The translations under genes were made by a program, and so were the position numbers. Of a stretch of DNA of 6,983 bases, positions 6,870 to 6,983 are shown piece by piece (position 1 is the stretch's first letter; each line of letters opens with the position of its first letter). This DNA is from Pseudomonadota bacterium (GTDB lineage Bacteria; Pseudomonadota; Gammaproteobacteria; Burkholderiales; Burkholderiaceae_C), in assembly GCA_021798395.1 (NCBI GenBank), contig JAJZHS010000133.1, positions 1-6,983 on the forward strand, written 5' to 3'. Below the pieces are notes generated by a model, which ran no database searches, was not told the origin of the DNA, and saw only the letters and a program-made list of their open reading frames with translations.

Positions 6870-6983
6870 CACCGCGCGCGCGCGAGGTCGGCGTCGTCGA
6901 GGCGGACGCCTCCGAGCCAACCCCGCAGCACCATCGCGCGGTGCTCGCGCAACAGCCGTACGGCGCGCCGGGCCGCCGCGACG
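6869..6983 (-). CDS. C-terminal end of an unidentified gene upstream of the BatD-like gene
   Basis: The minus-strand frame starting at 6982 is open for 37 codons and ends with TGA at 6871-6869, sharing one base with the next gene's ATG. The residues include ARRAVRLLREHRAMVLRGWL and end in RLDDADLARAR. They look like a basic amphipathic helix and a short acidic/basic tail. Nothing in them identifies a family. In Bat-type clusters the gene before batD is often a von Willebrand-A (BatB-like) protein, so that is the contextual guess only. The one-base overlap and high-GC codon use support it as a real reading frame. The 5' part lies outside the window. Confidence 0.55.
   Translation of the reverse strand, partial: VAAARRAVRLLREHRAMVLRGWLGGVRLDDADLARAR

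Noticed and set aside
6870..6920. A longer BatD-like protein starting at the TTG at 6920-6918.
   Set aside because: The extra 17 residues are nearly all Arg/Pro/Ala, would mask the signal peptide and overlap the upstream gene by about 50 bases. The ATG at 6869 gives a normal signal peptide and a one-base junction.

Overview
The window is high-GC DNA (about 70% by eye), densely coding, with strong GC bias at third codon positions. This produces long open frames on the strand opposite each real gene. The gene families point to a Gram-negative proteobacterium, most likely beta- or gammaproteobacterial: a full-length OvoA, a YccS/YhfK-size FUSC membrane protein and a BatD-like protein. I cannot name the genus.

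Layout. Positions 1-3233 are a two-gene minus-strand operon. ovoA (1116-3233) comes first. It encodes the Fe(II)-dependent 5-histidylcysteine sulfoxide synthase of ovothiol biosynthesis, with the fused C-terminal methyltransferase. After 29 bases follows an ADP-ribosylglycohydrolase-fold protein (1086 down to the window edge, lacking only its extreme C-terminus). A 248-base divergent intergenic region (3234-3481) carries a plausible extended -10 promoter for ovoA and a small palindrome. On the plus strand, 3482-5629 encodes a FUSC-family inner-membrane protein. It ends 31 bases from the stop of a convergent minus-strand gene (5661-6869) for a BatD-like exported, membrane-anchored protein. The start of that gene overlaps by one base the stop of a further minus-strand gene, of which only the last 37 codons are present (6869-6983).

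How the genes work together. OvoA makes the thiohistidine precursor and has the domain expected to methylate it later. The C-S lyase OvoB that acts between these two steps is not in the window. The most interesting item is the protein encoded behind ovoA. It keeps the ADP-ribosylglycohydrolase frame, but all four acidic positions of the two classical metal-binding motifs (TDDT and DxDT) are replaced by Ser/Gln. It is either a pseudoenzyme or a repurposed enzyme, and its tight linkage to ovoA suggests a role connected to ovothiol or thiohistidine metabolism. The right-hand part looks like the end of a Bat-type envelope or aerotolerance cluster unrelated to the ovothiol genes.
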